DNA from: Salinimonas chungwhensis DSM 16280
GTDB taxonomy: Bacteria > Pseudomonadota > Gammaproteobacteria > Enterobacterales > Alteromonadaceae
Reading direction: 5' to 3'
Length of the DNA stretch: 64,000 bases
NCBI RefSeq assembly: GCF_000378185.1
Contig: NZ_KB899376.1
Location: forward strand, 834,357-898,356
Shown here in pieces: positions 8,937 through 18,266 of this stretch. The position numbers and the translations under genes were made by a program. The notes beneath the pieces were generated by a model. The model was not told where the DNA came from, did no database searches, and saw nothing but the letters and a program-made list of their open reading frames with translations. Positions within the stretch are counted from its first letter, which is position 1. Each line of letters opens with the position of its first letter.

Positions 8937-9935
8937 ATGACAACTTATACCGCTATTCACCTAAAACAACGTCCTGAAGACGGTAAAATTGGCGAGTACC
9001 TTTTCGAGGTGAAAGAAAAAGATATTCCTGAACCCGGTGATAACCAGATATTAATAAAGCAAACTTATATGTCACTTGATCCGGCCATGTTTGGTTGGAT
9101 GACAGATGATAGAGAAAGTTATATTGCTCCTGTTGAACTGGGCGATGTCATGCGCTCAAGTGGTGTAGGTACGGTCGTTACATCCCATCACCCTGACTTT
9201 GCAGAAGGTGACAGAGTAATGGGTATGATGGGCTGGCAAGAGTACGCCATTAGTGATGGAAAGGGAATGAATAAGGTACAGGAAGGCATTGATGAAGAAA
9301 CTGCATTATGTGTGTTTGGCCTGCCAGGTTTGACGGCAACTCAGGGTTTACTGAATATTGGTGAACCGAAATCAGGTGAAACACTGATCGTAACCGGCGC
9401 GGCCGGCTCAGTAGGTTCTATTGTAGGTCAAATAGCTAAAGCTGAAGGGTTACGCGTCATCGGCGTGGTTGGCAGCGATGAGAAGGCTTCCTGGATCACT
9501 GATGAGCTCGGTTTTGATGGTGCTATTAACTACAACACTGACGACCTGGAAGCGCGTCTTGAAGCACTGACACCTGATCGTATTGATGTATTCTTTGAAA
9601 ATACCGGCGGCCCTATTCAGCGCCACATAGTTAACAGAATGAATGAACATGCCCGGGTAGTGGTATGTGGCATGATCGCTGATTATCAGGCGGAGGAGCC
9701 TACGCCGGGTCCTAACTGGCTTCCGCTGATTAAAAAGAGAATAAAGATTCAGGGCTTCGCCATGCCTGATCACCTAGACGAGAGCCCGGCGCTTATTAAG
9801 CAACTTACCCCTTACGTACAACAAGGACAGATCAAGTATCGTTCGCACATCATAGAAGGGTTAACCAGCGCGATGGAAGGTCTCAACCTGTTGTTCGAAG
9901 GGGAGAACAAAGGCAAGCTAATGGTTAAACTTTAA
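8937..9935 (+). CDS. NADP-dependent MDR oxidoreductase (zinc-independent; LTB4-dehydrogenase/CurA-like)
   Basis: 332 residues. The N-terminal GroES-like domain starts QRPEDGKIGEYLFEV, with MSLDPAMFGWM. The Rossmann domain has the nucleotide motif GAAGSVGSIVGQIAKA near residue 155 and ENTGGPIQRHIVNRMN. No structural or catalytic zinc ligands are seen, matching the family that reduces the alkene bond of enones and similar reactive carbonyls with NADPH. A GGAG site lies eight bases before the ATG. The 3' end overlaps the diguanylate cyclase's stop by four bases (convergent). The substrate is unknown. Confidence 0.92.
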   Translation: MTTYTAIHLKQRPEDGKIGEYLFEVKEKDIPEPGDNQILIKQTYMSLDPAMFGWMTDDRESYIAPVELGDVMRSSGVGTVVTSHHPDFAEGDRVMGMMGWQEYAISDGKGMNKVQEGIDEETALCVFGLPGLTATQGLLNIGEPKSGETLIVTGAAGSVGSIVGQIAKAEGLRVIGVVGSDEKASWITDELGFDGAINYNTDDLEARLEALTPDRIDVFFENTGGPIQRHIVNRMNEHARVVVCGMIADYQAEEPTPGPNWLPLIKKRIKIQGFAMPDHLDESPALIKQLTPYVQQGQIKYRSHIIEGLTSAMEGLNLLFEGENKGKLMVKL

Positions 9936-11026
9936 CATTTCTCTGGCTTAACCTTCGCCTCTGTGACACAGGTAATATGGTAATGCCCTTTTGCCTGTGA
10001 TTTTACCCGGTACAAAGCTTGATCAGCCTGATGAATTAACTCGCGCAGGTTGGACGTGCCGCAATTATGACAATAAGCAACCCCAACCGAACATGTCATA
10101 TATCCTGGTGATACTGTAGGCAAATGTGTCAGCGAACGTTGCTGCCATTGTTCCGCGAGTTCCTGGCACTTTTGTTCAGTATCAGTCTCAGTCATACCGC
10201 TGCTAGCCACCATAAACTCCTCACCACCGTAGCGCCCAATGACGTCGGTATCGCGGTGAAAGACCTGTTGCAATATGTCTGCCTGAATAGCAATGGCCTC
10301 ATCGCCTTTCTGATGACCAAAAGCATCGTTGTATTTTTTAAAATCATCTAAGTCCAGCAGCAGCACGGCAAATGCCTGGCCTTCTTGTGCCGATGATGAC
10401 AGTAGTGTTTCACTGGCGTCCATGAGTGCCCGGCGATTATAGATGCCAGTAAGGGAATCTAATGTACTTAAGCGTTTAAGTTGACGATTGACCTTATTCA
10501 GTCTGCGCAGCGAATTGTCCAGTCGATATTTTGCATACACGCAAATGAACAGGCCGCCCGCTACAAAGGCAGCTGAAATAGGCCCGCGCTCGCCATAAAT
10601 ATTGCTTGTGGATAGCAGTGCCAGGAACCCTGCCATGATAAGCGAACAACTAATAAGAGTAAGTAATGAAGGTATCCTTAATGCAAATACACAGTAGAAG
10701 GTATACAGAATAGTTCCCTCATAAGGAAAGGCGAACTGATAGCTACGCCAACAATGATAGATGAGCGCAAAATTTGTGAACGTGAGCCAGAGCAACAGTG
10801 CTGAGAACACGAGTTTGAGATATTTTTCAAACCGATCCTGAAAAGCGACCACGACAGTGAGCGCTACCGCAGGAAATTGAAAAAGTAGCCGGTTCTCCAA
10901 ATACAGACCATACAGCGACCGGGGCAACAGCGACATATCAGCAACCATGAAAACAGCAATGATCACCGGACCTACTACCACCGCCATGCGCAGACGCTGC
11001 ATTTCCACCTTTTGGGTACTAATCAT
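9932..11026 (-). CDS. Membrane-bound diguanylate cyclase (GGDEF domain)
   Basis: About 364 residues. Five or six transmembrane helices fill roughly residues 10-175 and form an uncharacterised membrane sensor. A short coiled linker leads to a GGDEF domain with the active site RYGGEEF and a c-di-GMP inhibitory I-site RxxD (RDTD) five residues before it, so catalysis and product inhibition are both predicted. It makes c-di-GMP from two GTP. The start is uncertain: I use the ATG after GCGGCGGGGG, though TTG/GTG codons five and four positions upstream are open. No EAL domain is present. Confidence 0.93.
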   Translation of the reverse strand: MISTQKVEMQRLRMAVVVGPVIIAVFMVADMSLLPRSLYGLYLENRLLFQFPAVALTVVVAFQDRFEKYLKLVFSALLLWLTFTNFALIYHCWRSYQFAFPYEGTILYTFYCVFALRIPSLLTLISCSLIMAGFLALLSTSNIYGERGPISAAFVAGGLFICVYAKYRLDNSLRRLNKVNRQLKRLSTLDSLTGIYNRRALMDASETLLSSSAQEGQAFAVLLLDLDDFKKYNDAFGHQKGDEAIAIQADILQQVFHRDTDVIGRYGGEEFMVASSGMTETDTEQKCQELAEQWQQRSLTHLPTVSPGYMTCSVGVAYCHNCGTSNLRELIHQADQALYRVKSQAKGHYHITCVTEAKVKPEKC

Positions 11027-11145
11027 CCCCCGCCGCACCAACCCTTAACACTTGGTAATATAGTAAGCGTAGACACTTTTAACGCGTATGAGTAAAAAGT
11101 GAAAAAAATAAAAACGTTATAAGTTGTCGTTTGTTTTTTTATAAC

Positions 11146-11637
11146 TTATAAAACGTAGCGTACACTGAGCGTCAAACCTTCTGAACCCGGATTATTTTCG
11201 CCTAGTCCCCCATTAGAGATGTGACCAAGTTCAACCTCCGCAGACCAATTTCGGGTTAGCTGATACTGTGCGCCTAATGCAGTATAAAACTCAACATTAT
11301 CACCAAGCTCCTCTGGTGAATCGACTAAACCCGCATGAAACGCCACTGACAAAGAAAACTTGCCCTGGCGGTATAAGCCCTTATGAGCACCAATCGCAAA
11401 GTAATGTTGACCTTCATCAGCCCAGATAATTAAGGCGCTGGGCTGGATATTATAAAATGAACTCAGTGGTCGATAGATAAACGCACCGTGCACCGCATTT
11501 CTGTCTGCTTCGTCCATTAGATTCCAAATTGCACCACCGAGCTTAACTTCACCAACGTGTTGTGGCTGGGATGCCTGGGCATGGCCGGATAAAAAAAGAA
11601 AGGGAAAGATAATAAGGTGGCGAAGAAAAAAATTCAT
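11146..11637 (-). CDS. pagL: Lipid A 3-O-deacylase, PagL family
   Basis: 163 residues with signal peptide MNFFLRHLIIFPFLFLSGHA cut near QASQ, then an outer-membrane beta-barrel ending in an aromatic-type strand (LSVRYVL). The conserved PagL motif near the C-terminus reads LGHISNGGLGENNPGSEG, giving the His-x-Ser pair plus Asn and the downstream Glu used for catalysis in Pseudomonas PagL. The enzyme removes the 3-O acyl chain of lipid A. The gene stands alone between asd and the cyclase, after a hairpin at 11734-11759. Family call is firm; enzymatic activity is inferred from retained residues. Confidence 0.88.
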   Translation of the reverse strand: MNFFLRHLIIFPFLFLSGHAQASQPQHVGEVKLGGAIWNLMDEADRNAVHGAFIYRPLSSFYNIQPSALIIWADEGQHYFAIGAHKGLYRQGKFSLSVAFHAGLVDSPEELGDNVEFYTALGAQYQLTRNWSAEVELGHISNGGLGENNPGSEGLTLSVRYVL

Positions 11638-11733
11638 AAAGACGTCCTGCAGTATAAAGCGCTCTTTTACGCGAGAATACTTACTACCGGATGAATTTTT
11701 TCTTATAACTTTTTTATTTTCTTTATAATTGTC

Positions 11734-11759
11734 AGCAGGTTACCAAATGGTAACCTGCT
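11734..11759. terminator. Perfect 11-bp inverted repeat between asd and pagL
   Basis: AGCAGGTTACC pairs with GGTAACCTGCT around a 4-nt loop. It lies about 100 bases past the asd stop codon, in a region with long A/T tracts. No T-run directly follows on the minus strand, so it is a possible asd terminator or processing hairpin rather than a clear one. Confidence 0.5.
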
Positions 11760-11856
11760 TGTTACAGAGGGTTAGCGAAGTCCTTCAAGGTGTCTTTCTG
11801 GGCTTCAGTAACTTCCCGATATTGGCAGGCAATCAGGCATATTCGCTACCAGACGG

Positions 11857-12978
11857 CTATCGGTCAAGCAAGATGCGAAGCATCCGGCGTAAGGGTTCCG
11901 CGGCACCCCATAACAACTGATCTCCCACCGTAAATGCCGAAATATATTGCTCTCCCATATTGAGCTTACGAATCCGGCCTATGGGAATAGAGAGGGTGCC
12001 GGTAACTTTCGCCGGCGTCAGTTCTTGCATGGTGGCTTCTTTCTCATTGGGAATCACCCGAACCCACTCATTATGCGCCTCCAATATGCGCTCTATTTCG
12101 CTAATCGGTAAGTTCTTTTTAAGCTTAATCGTCAGCGCCTGGCTGTGTGAGCGCATTGCCCCCACTCGAACACAGATCCCATCAATAGGTATAGGCGTGG
12201 CGCTGATACCCAGAATTTTATTTGCCTCTGATTGCGCCTTAAATTCCTCTCGACTTTGCCCGGACTCAAGCTGACTGTCGATGTAAGGAATCAGACTACC
12301 AGCCAGCGGCACGCCAAACGCATCGATCGGGTAGTTATCACTTTGCAGACAGGCCGTTACCTCGCGATCGATGTCCAATATCGCTGCAGCCGGGTCTTCC
12401 AGCTTATCGTTGACCCGTTGGTGGATTGCGCCCATTTGTTGAATAAGTTCACGCATATGTTGCGCGCCCGACCCTGACGCTGCCTGGTACGTCATAGGCG
12501 ACACCCATTCAATCAAATCCTGCTCAAAAAGCCCGCCTAATGCCAATAACATCAGTGACACCGTACAGTTTCCACCGACAAATGTTTTCACGCCGCGGGC
12601 AATACCAGCATTAATTTCATTTTTGTTGACCGGGTCCAGTACAATAACAGCACTGTCATCCATCCTAAGCGTGGAAGCTGCATCAATCCAGAAGCCATCC
12701 CAGCCAGAATCCCGCAGTCGGGTGTAAATATCTTTTGTATATTCACCACCCTGGCAGGTAATAATTATATCTTGTGAAGCCAGCGCCTGCAGATCATAGG
12801 CATCTTTCAACACACCCGAAGCTTTTCCGCCTGCGGTTGGTCTCTGTTGACCAGCCTGAGAGGTTGAAAAGAAGGTAGGCGTTATATGTGAAAAATCACT
12901 TTCATGCTCCATTCGCTGCAAGAGTACTGAGCCCACCATGCCCCGCCAGCCTATCAGCCCTACTTTCTTTTCACTCAT
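11857..12978 (-). CDS. asd: Aspartate-semialdehyde dehydrogenase, E. coli-type (copy 1)
   Basis: 373 residues, the length of E. coli Asd. It converts L-aspartyl-4-phosphate to aspartate semialdehyde with NADPH, the branch point for lysine/DAP, threonine and methionine. The cofactor loop is [17 protein letters not shown] at the N-terminus; the catalytic Cys is in [13 protein letters not shown]; the substrate/catalytic region contains [16 protein letters not shown] with the active-site His. It stands alone and is not next to other lysine genes. A second, differently typed copy lies at 58735-59751. Confidence 0.96.
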   Translation of the reverse strand: MSEKKVGLIGWRGMVGSVLLQRMEHESDFSHITPTFFSTSQAGQQRPTAGGKASGVLKDAYDLQALASQDIIITCQGGEYTKDIYTRLRDSGWDGFWIDAASTLRMDDSAVIVLDPVNKNEINAGIARGVKTFVGGNCTVSLMLLALGGLFEQDLIEWVSPMTYQAASGSGAQHMRELIQQMGAIHQRVNDKLEDPAAAILDIDREVTACLQSDNYPIDAFGVPLAGSLIPYIDSQLESGQSREEFKAQSEANKILGISATPIPIDGICVRVGAMRSHSQALTIKLKKNLPISEIERILEAHNEWVRVIPNEKEATMQELTPAKVTGTLSIPIGRIRKLNMGEQYISAFTVGDQLLWGAAEPLRRMLRILLDR

Positions 12979-13233
12979 TACTTCGCTCCTATTGGCAGCC
13001 GACGCTGCACCACCTGCTTATTAAAAAGCTAGTCTAGTAAGAATACATTGCAGGCACCATCATAACAGTTATTCAAATTTGCTATTGGCTATACCCGCTC
13101 AGCAGCTATTTGCTTAAGCCACTGCGCCACTTATTCATGCAGAAGTAATCGTTCTGCGACTCAATCTCGTTCTAATAGCAGGACGTGGAGCCCACAGCGT
13201 GTATGCATATAAATAATAACAAGGAGCAATACA

Positions 13234-14718
13234 TTGACCGACTATATTCTTGCCATTGACCAGGGCACAACCAGTTCCCGAACACTGATTTTTGATCCCC
13301 GGGGAAAGATTCAGGCCATGGCCCAGCAGGAGTTCAGTCAGTCCTACCCGAAAGATGGTTGGGTCGAACATGATCCCGAGCAAATTTGGCAAAGTGTGGT
13401 AGACACGATGCAAGAGGCAGTGGATAAGGCTGGCATTCCAGTTAAAAACATCCGCAGTATTGGTATTACTAATCAGCGGGAAACCACTATCATTTGGGAT
13501 AAAAACACCGGAAAACCCGTTTACCCGGCTATAGTCTGGCAAGACCGACGGACTTCCGAATATTGCCGACAACAGACCCGTGATCAGGCGTTAGTAGATT
13601 ATATCAGCCAGACCACAGGCCTTTTACTTGATCCGTACTTTTCAGCCACCAAAATCAAATGGATTCTGGATAATGTTGATGGAGCCCGGGCGCGGGCTGA
13701 TGCGGGAGATTTGTTATTTGGCACGGTTGACACCTTTTTAATCTGGCGCTTAACTGAAGGAAAGTCACATCTTACCGATGCCACAAACGCGTCGCGAACG
13801 ATGCTGTTTGATATTCATCGGCAGCAATGGGACCAACATCTGCTCAAAACCTTCGATATTCCAGCACATATGCTGCCTGAGGTAACTGACTGTGCAGCAG
13901 ACTTTGGGGTGATTAAAAATAGTATTCTGAATCAGGAGATTCCTGTTCAGGGTGTCGCCGGAGATCAGCAAGCAGCGCTGATCGGCCAGGCTTGCTTCGA
14001 AAAAGGCATGGCAAAAAGCACTTATGGTACAGGCTGCTTTATGATTTTAAACACCGGTGCCAAACCAATGCTATCTAAAAATCGATTGCTGACGACAGTT
14101 GGCTATCGTTTGAATAACCAGGTGACATACGCTCTTGAGGGCAGTATTTTCATGGCCGGCGCAACCGTTCAATGGCTTCGCGATGGGTTGAAGTTTATAA
14201 ACGATGCCGCTGAATCAGAGGCGCTGGCTGAAAAATCAAGCAAAGATAATGGTGTCTTTCTGGTTCCGGCGTTTACCGGATTAGGCGCACCTTACTGGGA
14301 TCCAGACGCCCGCGGCGCCATCCTCGGACTGACCCGGGACACCGGTATCAGCGAGATTGTAGCGGCCGGGCTGCAATCAGTTTGCTACCAAACTAAAGAT
14401 TTACAAAAAGCCATGGAAAGCGACGGTGCTCGGCCGGTGGCGCTGCGTGTGGACGGTGGCATGGCGGATAATGACTGGGTGATGCATTTTTTGGCAGATA
14501 TTCTGGGGGCAGAAGTACAACGTCCCTATATAACTGAAACTACTGCTGTTGGGGCTGCTTTTTTGGCGGGGCTTCAGGCTGGGATCTACAGCGACCTGCA
14601 TCAGTTATCCGAGTGCTGGCAATGTGAGCAGGTGTTTGTCCCGCGCTTATCAAAAGATGAGCGAGACGGTGCGTACCGACGCTGGCAAGAAGCAGTGGCA
14701 CGCATACGTTGCAATTAA
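13234..14718 (+). CDS. glpK: Glycerol kinase
   Basis: 494 residues, close to E. coli GlpK. It phosphorylates glycerol to sn-glycerol-3-phosphate using ATP. FGGY-kinase motifs are clear: [13 protein letters not shown] at residues 8-20, [21 protein letters not shown], the glycerol-binding region [28 protein letters not shown] and the C-terminal [18 protein letters not shown]. The start is TTG, supported by AAGGAG seven bases upstream; no in-frame ATG fits. GlpF and GlpD genes are not adjacent. It converges on the HxlR regulator, leaving seven bases between stops. Confidence 0.97.
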   Translation: MTDYILAIDQGTTSSRTLIFDPRGKIQAMAQQEFSQSYPKDGWVEHDPEQIWQSVVDTMQEAVDKAGIPVKNIRSIGITNQRETTIIWDKNTGKPVYPAIVWQDRRTSEYCRQQTRDQALVDYISQTTGLLLDPYFSATKIKWILDNVDGARARADAGDLLFGTVDTFLIWRLTEGKSHLTDATNASRTMLFDIHRQQWDQHLLKTFDIPAHMLPEVTDCAADFGVIKNSILNQEIPVQGVAGDQQAALIGQACFEKGMAKSTYGTGCFMILNTGAKPMLSKNRLLTTVGYRLNNQVTYALEGSIFMAGATVQWLRDGLKFINDAAESEALAEKSSKDNGVFLVPAFTGLGAPYWDPDARGAILGLTRDTGISEIVAAGLQSVCYQTKDLQKAMESDGARPVALRVDGGMADNDWVMHFLADILGAEVQRPYITETTAVGAAFLAGLQAGIYSDLHQLSECWQCEQVFVPRLSKDERDGAYRRWQEAVARIRCN

Positions 14719-14725
14719 CTCAACC

Positions 14726-15082
14726 TCAAAGCCCGTGCTTTTCGGTCCATAATCGAAGCGGCTCCAGAACTTCGAACGTGCTATAGCCAAACTCAGTGAG
14801 CTCATACGACACCGCGATTGGCCGCTCGGCCAGTACGGTGCGCTTAACTAAATTCTGCTTTTCCAGTTCTTTAAGACGCTGGTCTACCATTTTGCGACTG
14901 GCACCGCTAAGCCGCCGACACAATTCGTTAAACCTTACCGGTCCGTCTTTTAAATAGTAGATAACGGAACCTGTCCATTTTCCCCCGATAATTCTCATAC
15001 CGCGTTCGACCGAACACGGCTCAGCGCTAACCGAGGCTATTGACTTGGCTTTCTTCTGCTCAGGCGTAATATTTTTATCCAC
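14726..15082 (-). CDS. HxlR-family transcriptional regulator
   Basis: 118 residues with the HxlR winged-helix domain: CSVERGMRIIGGKWTGSVIYYL, then RFNELCRRLSGASRKMVDQRLKELE as the recognition part, and the wing VSYELTEFGYS. The Cys in the N-terminal part (EPCSVERG) matches the redox- or aldehyde-sensing Cys found in HypR/YodB-type members, though sensing here is not shown. I start at the GTG preceded by GGAGAGG six bases away; a GTG six codons upstream has no ribosome site. The target is unknown. Confidence 0.88.
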   Translation of the reverse strand: MDKNITPEQKKAKSIASVSAEPCSVERGMRIIGGKWTGSVIYYLKDGPVRFNELCRRLSGASRKMVDQRLKELEKQNLVKRTVLAERPIAVSYELTEFGYSTFEVLEPLRLWTEKHGL

Positions 15083-15278
15083 GAACCTCTCCGACGGCAC
15101 GATGAAAAAGTGCTAGTACTACAAACGGATAGTGATAATAGCTTATTTCTTCGTTTCAAAAAATGAAACTTTCGTCGATATGCCGGATGATTTGAAAAAG
15201 CGCACACCTTGTAGCACTTACAATAGTCTCTGGACTGTGCTCTGGAGGCAATATATCTATAAAGCAGCAGATAAAAAA

Positions 15279-15300
15279 ATGCCGGGGTTGAGCCCGGCAT
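15279..15300 (-). terminator. Rho-independent terminator of the fadL-type gene
   Basis: An 8-bp stem ATGCCGGG / CCCGGCAT with a 6-nt loop, followed on the minus strand by seven T. It lies 24 bases past the FadL stop codon. Confidence 0.88.
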
Positions 15301-15323
15301 TTGGTTAGATTATAGCAAACACA

Positions 15324-16628
15324 TTAAAAGCTAAGATTATACTGTGCGCTTAAAATATGTGCATTAGCAGACTGACGGCCAGTGATTGTAGAGGTGACGC
15401 CAAGCGCCTGTAGACGGTCGCTGCTCTTATCGACATCAGCCTCGCGTCCATTCAGATAGGCATAACCAAAGTCAACGGTGCTGCTATCATCGATAGCATA
15501 GCTGACACCACCGGTGATCCAGTGACGGTCTGTATCAGGAATACTCAGTGAACGATTTTCCGTGGTCACGGCGCCATCATCGTAGGCATAACCGGCACGT
15601 AACGTCCAGACGTCGTCTACCTTATAGGTTACCCCTAACGAACCGCGCCAGGTATCATCGAAGTTTTCCTGCTTAAGCAACAGATCAGTACCATCATCCA
15701 GATTAGCCTCAAGCTTCTCAAAGGTACTCCAATCAGTTAGCACGACGCTTGCCTGAACTGACCATTGCTCGGTCAGACGCTGATTAACAGCCAGCTCGGT
15801 AATCGCGGCGAGATTAAGATCTAGCTGCCCACCCTGATTCAGGTCAGGGCGCAGTGCAGAGCTTACTTCACCCTGTAGCTCTAGTTTGGTCTCAGCACGA
15901 TAAGACAATCCGACATCTGTTGTGGACGTGGGTTGCCAGAATACGCCGACGTTCCAGCCAAAGCCCCAGTCATCACCCTCCAGGCCGACAATTGTCGCGT
16001 TGCCAGGCACCATACCACCACTGATTGTCTCAATAGCCTTAGGTGTGGAGGTTGAAATCTCAGCTTCAGCATAAGTGGTGCTGATACCCAGTCCCAGGCT
16101 CAGCGTATCGGTCACTTTATATGCCAGTGTCGGGTTTAACGTAACTGACTTGACCTCTGCATCATCGGCAAAGTGTAATGCATTGTAATCATCGCTATAA
16201 TCTGTGCGCAGGCCATAAGAGGTAAATGCGCCTATACCGAACGACAGCTTATCGTTGATAGGACGAATGTAATAAGCAGCGGGAATAATCGCGGTATCGG
16301 CAATGTTTTGCTCACTACCATCCATAGCCGGTAAATCAACCGTGCCTGCCGGAGAGGCTACCTGGGTATTAATTTCGCCGGAAATATCAACGTTAGGATC
16401 AATGTAGCTTACCGCCACACTAATCTGTTGTGTATCAAACTGGGTAATTGCTGCCGCGTTTGTGGTCAGAATTGTTGCATTTTCAGGTGTTGCAGCCTGA
16501 CCGGCGAAGGCTCTGCCTAAGCCGTTGGCGCTATGTTCATTGACCTGAAAACCGGCTGCTATTGCCGTTGAAGAAATACAGGAAACTGCCAAACCTACTG
16601 AAAGAAAAAGTTTTGAATGTTTGTGCAT
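15324..16628 (-). CDS. FadL-family outer-membrane hydrophobic-compound transporter
   Basis: 434 residues. The signal peptide ends ISSTAIAA, and the mature protein starts GFQVNEHSANGLGRAFAG, the plug sequence typical of FadL/OmpP1/TodX porins, followed by the family pattern ILTTNAAAITQF. Many short amphipathic beta-strands follow, ending in SAQYNLSF with a C-terminal Phe for BAM-dependent barrel assembly. These proteins carry long-chain fatty acids or aromatic hydrocarbons across the outer membrane; the exact substrate cannot be read here. A terminator follows and 387 bases of spacer separate it from the divergent chemoreceptor. Confidence 0.93.
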   Translation of the reverse strand: MHKHSKLFLSVGLAVSCISSTAIAAGFQVNEHSANGLGRAFAGQAATPENATILTTNAAAITQFDTQQISVAVSYIDPNVDISGEINTQVASPAGTVDLPAMDGSEQNIADTAIIPAAYYIRPINDKLSFGIGAFTSYGLRTDYSDDYNALHFADDAEVKSVTLNPTLAYKVTDTLSLGLGISTTYAEAEISTSTPKAIETISGGMVPGNATIVGLEGDDWGFGWNVGVFWQPTSTTDVGLSYRAETKLELQGEVSSALRPDLNQGGQLDLNLAAITELAVNQRLTEQWSVQASVVLTDWSTFEKLEANLDDGTDLLLKQENFDDTWRGSLGVTYKVDDVWTLRAGYAYDDGAVTTENRSLSIPDTDRHWITGGVSYAIDDSSTVDFGYAYLNGREADVDKSSDRLQALGVTSTITGRQSANAHILSAQYNLSF

Positions 16629-17015
16629 GAAGCTCTCTTTTCATTTGTCCAAAGTAAGCCTGCTTAATCAGCGCATAAAATCTGTCTGACATGCACTGTA
16701 AGCCGGATATGACGGAAAGCTTACGTAGAAGTCTGGTGGGCTGCAATATCCGTTGGTCGCAATTGACGGTTATTTGAGCGAACAATTTGATAATTTTTTA
16801 TTTAACCGCAGTTAACATACATTTGCACAACATTTTTAACATTTTAATAGCATTTTCGCGAAATTTTCTTTTTCAATTCCGTAGCGTTTGACTAGCACTA
16901 TGCTGACAAATAATGATCGGGATCAAAGAATAGTGAATTCTTTGCGCATCGATCTACGGATGACTTGCCCGAATAATTGAAAGCAACTACCGTTATGTTT
17001 TAACCTTTATGCAGT
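16629..17015. other. Divergent intergenic region, fadL-type gene / chemoreceptor
   Basis: 387 bases upstream of both genes. It is AT-rich around 16780-16890 and must contain both promoters, but I could not assign clear -35/-10 boxes. No full FadR- or PsrA-type palindrome is evident by eye, and no coding region is seen. Confidence 0.5.
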
Positions 17016-18266
17016 ATGGTTATGGCTGGCTCGTTTTATCGCTTTATTGAAAGCACATTTTTTTATTCGCTGACCCGCAAGCTTGTGGGCAATCTGGCTT
17101 TCCTCCTTCTGGTCCACCTCGTCGGCTTTGCTATCATCTATAACATTGCGTCCCAGCCCGACACCGACATTACACAAATCAGAACCACCGTTATCCTCGC
17201 CGGCTTTGTCAGTATTGTCACTTGTACTTTTACCCTGTGTTATCTGCACATTCTTATTGTAAGGCCAGTCAGGGCGTTATTGGGCACGCTAAATAGTATT
17301 AATCGGCAACAAGGTCAGTTGCACAGTCACCTCCCCGCTTTCACCTATGATGAGTTTCGCGACTTATCCGGGGCTTACAACCTTTTCGTCGATCAGCTCT
17401 GTGCGCTATTAAAAGAGGTTGATAAGGCGGCCGAGGATACTGAAAAAACCAATCATCAAATGCGAACCCAGATGACCGACTCTGCAAAGTACACGTCAAA
17501 ACAGAAAACACTGGGGCATGAGGTAGCAAGTTCTTTTGATGAAGCGCGCAACAGTATCAGCGTTATTGCCGAGGCCAGCCACACCCTGGCTGAAAATAAT
17601 CGACAATGTCTAAGTCAGACAGATGCTACTCAGCAGACAATTTCAGCCGCCGCAGCGCAGTTGCACAGTATTAACGATGTACTGGCTGCGTTTGCTGAAA
17701 CTGTCAGCGGACTGCAGGGCAATGCCAATAATGTCCGGGCAATTCTGACCACGGTTGAAAGCTTCGCAGATCAAACTAATTTGCTGGCCCTTAACGCAGC
17801 AATTGAGGCCGCCCGCGCTGGTAATGCCGGACGCGGGTTTGCGGTGGTAGCCGACGAAGTCAGGCATTTGTCAGTCAAGGTGGCTCAGGCCACCAGTGAG
17901 ATCAGCCGGTTTTTAACCGATATGGAAAACCTGGTGACTACGACCAGTAAAGAATCACAGGATTTGCAGGAGCAATCACAGCTTATGCACACCAACCTGG
18001 TAGCTGCGCAGGACGCGTTTGATCATATGGTGGGTGACTTTACAGTCAATCACCAGCAGGTAGGTGCAATATCCACCCAAATCGATGCTCTGCTATCGCG
18101 GTTTGAGACCAGTAAACAAAGTGTTCGCCAGATCACCGCTACCGGTGACACACTAAATAGTGAAATGCATGCGCTTACTGAAAGGGCCTGCAAAGCCAGC
18201 GAGCGTGCGCAACAAACCCGTATGCAGCTGGCTCGCTTCAGTCAGGCGGGCGCGTCCGGTACGTAG
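17016..18266 (+). CDS. Methyl-accepting chemotaxis protein with minimal periplasmic loop
   Basis: 416 residues. Two transmembrane helices (about 26-43 and 57-81) are separated by only a dozen residues, so there is no periplasmic ligand-binding domain. A HAMP-like linker ([15 protein letters not shown]) and a long coiled-coil signalling region follow. The signalling hairpin tip is readable: [15 protein letters not shown] then [16 protein letters not shown]. It should talk to CheA/CheW, sensing membrane state or a partner. No CheR-tethering pentapeptide is seen at the C-terminus. Its 3' end overlaps sbcC's 3' end by 25 bases on the other strand. Confidence 0.92.
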   Translation: MVMAGSFYRFIESTFFYSLTRKLVGNLAFLLLVHLVGFAIIYNIASQPDTDITQIRTTVILAGFVSIVTCTFTLCYLHILIVRPVRALLGTLNSINRQQGQLHSHLPAFTYDEFRDLSGAYNLFVDQLCALLKEVDKAAEDTEKTNHQMRTQMTDSAKYTSKQKTLGHEVASSFDEARNSISVIAEASHTLAENNRQCLSQTDATQQTISAAAAQLHSINDVLAAFAETVSGLQGNANNVRAILTTVESFADQTNLLALNAAIEAARAGNAGRGFAVVADEVRHLSVKVAQATSEISRFLTDMENLVTTTSKESQDLQEQSQLMHTNLVAAQDAFDHMVGDFTVNHQQVGAISTQIDALLSRFETSKQSVRQITATGDTLNSEMHALTERACKASERAQQTRMQLARFSQAGASGT

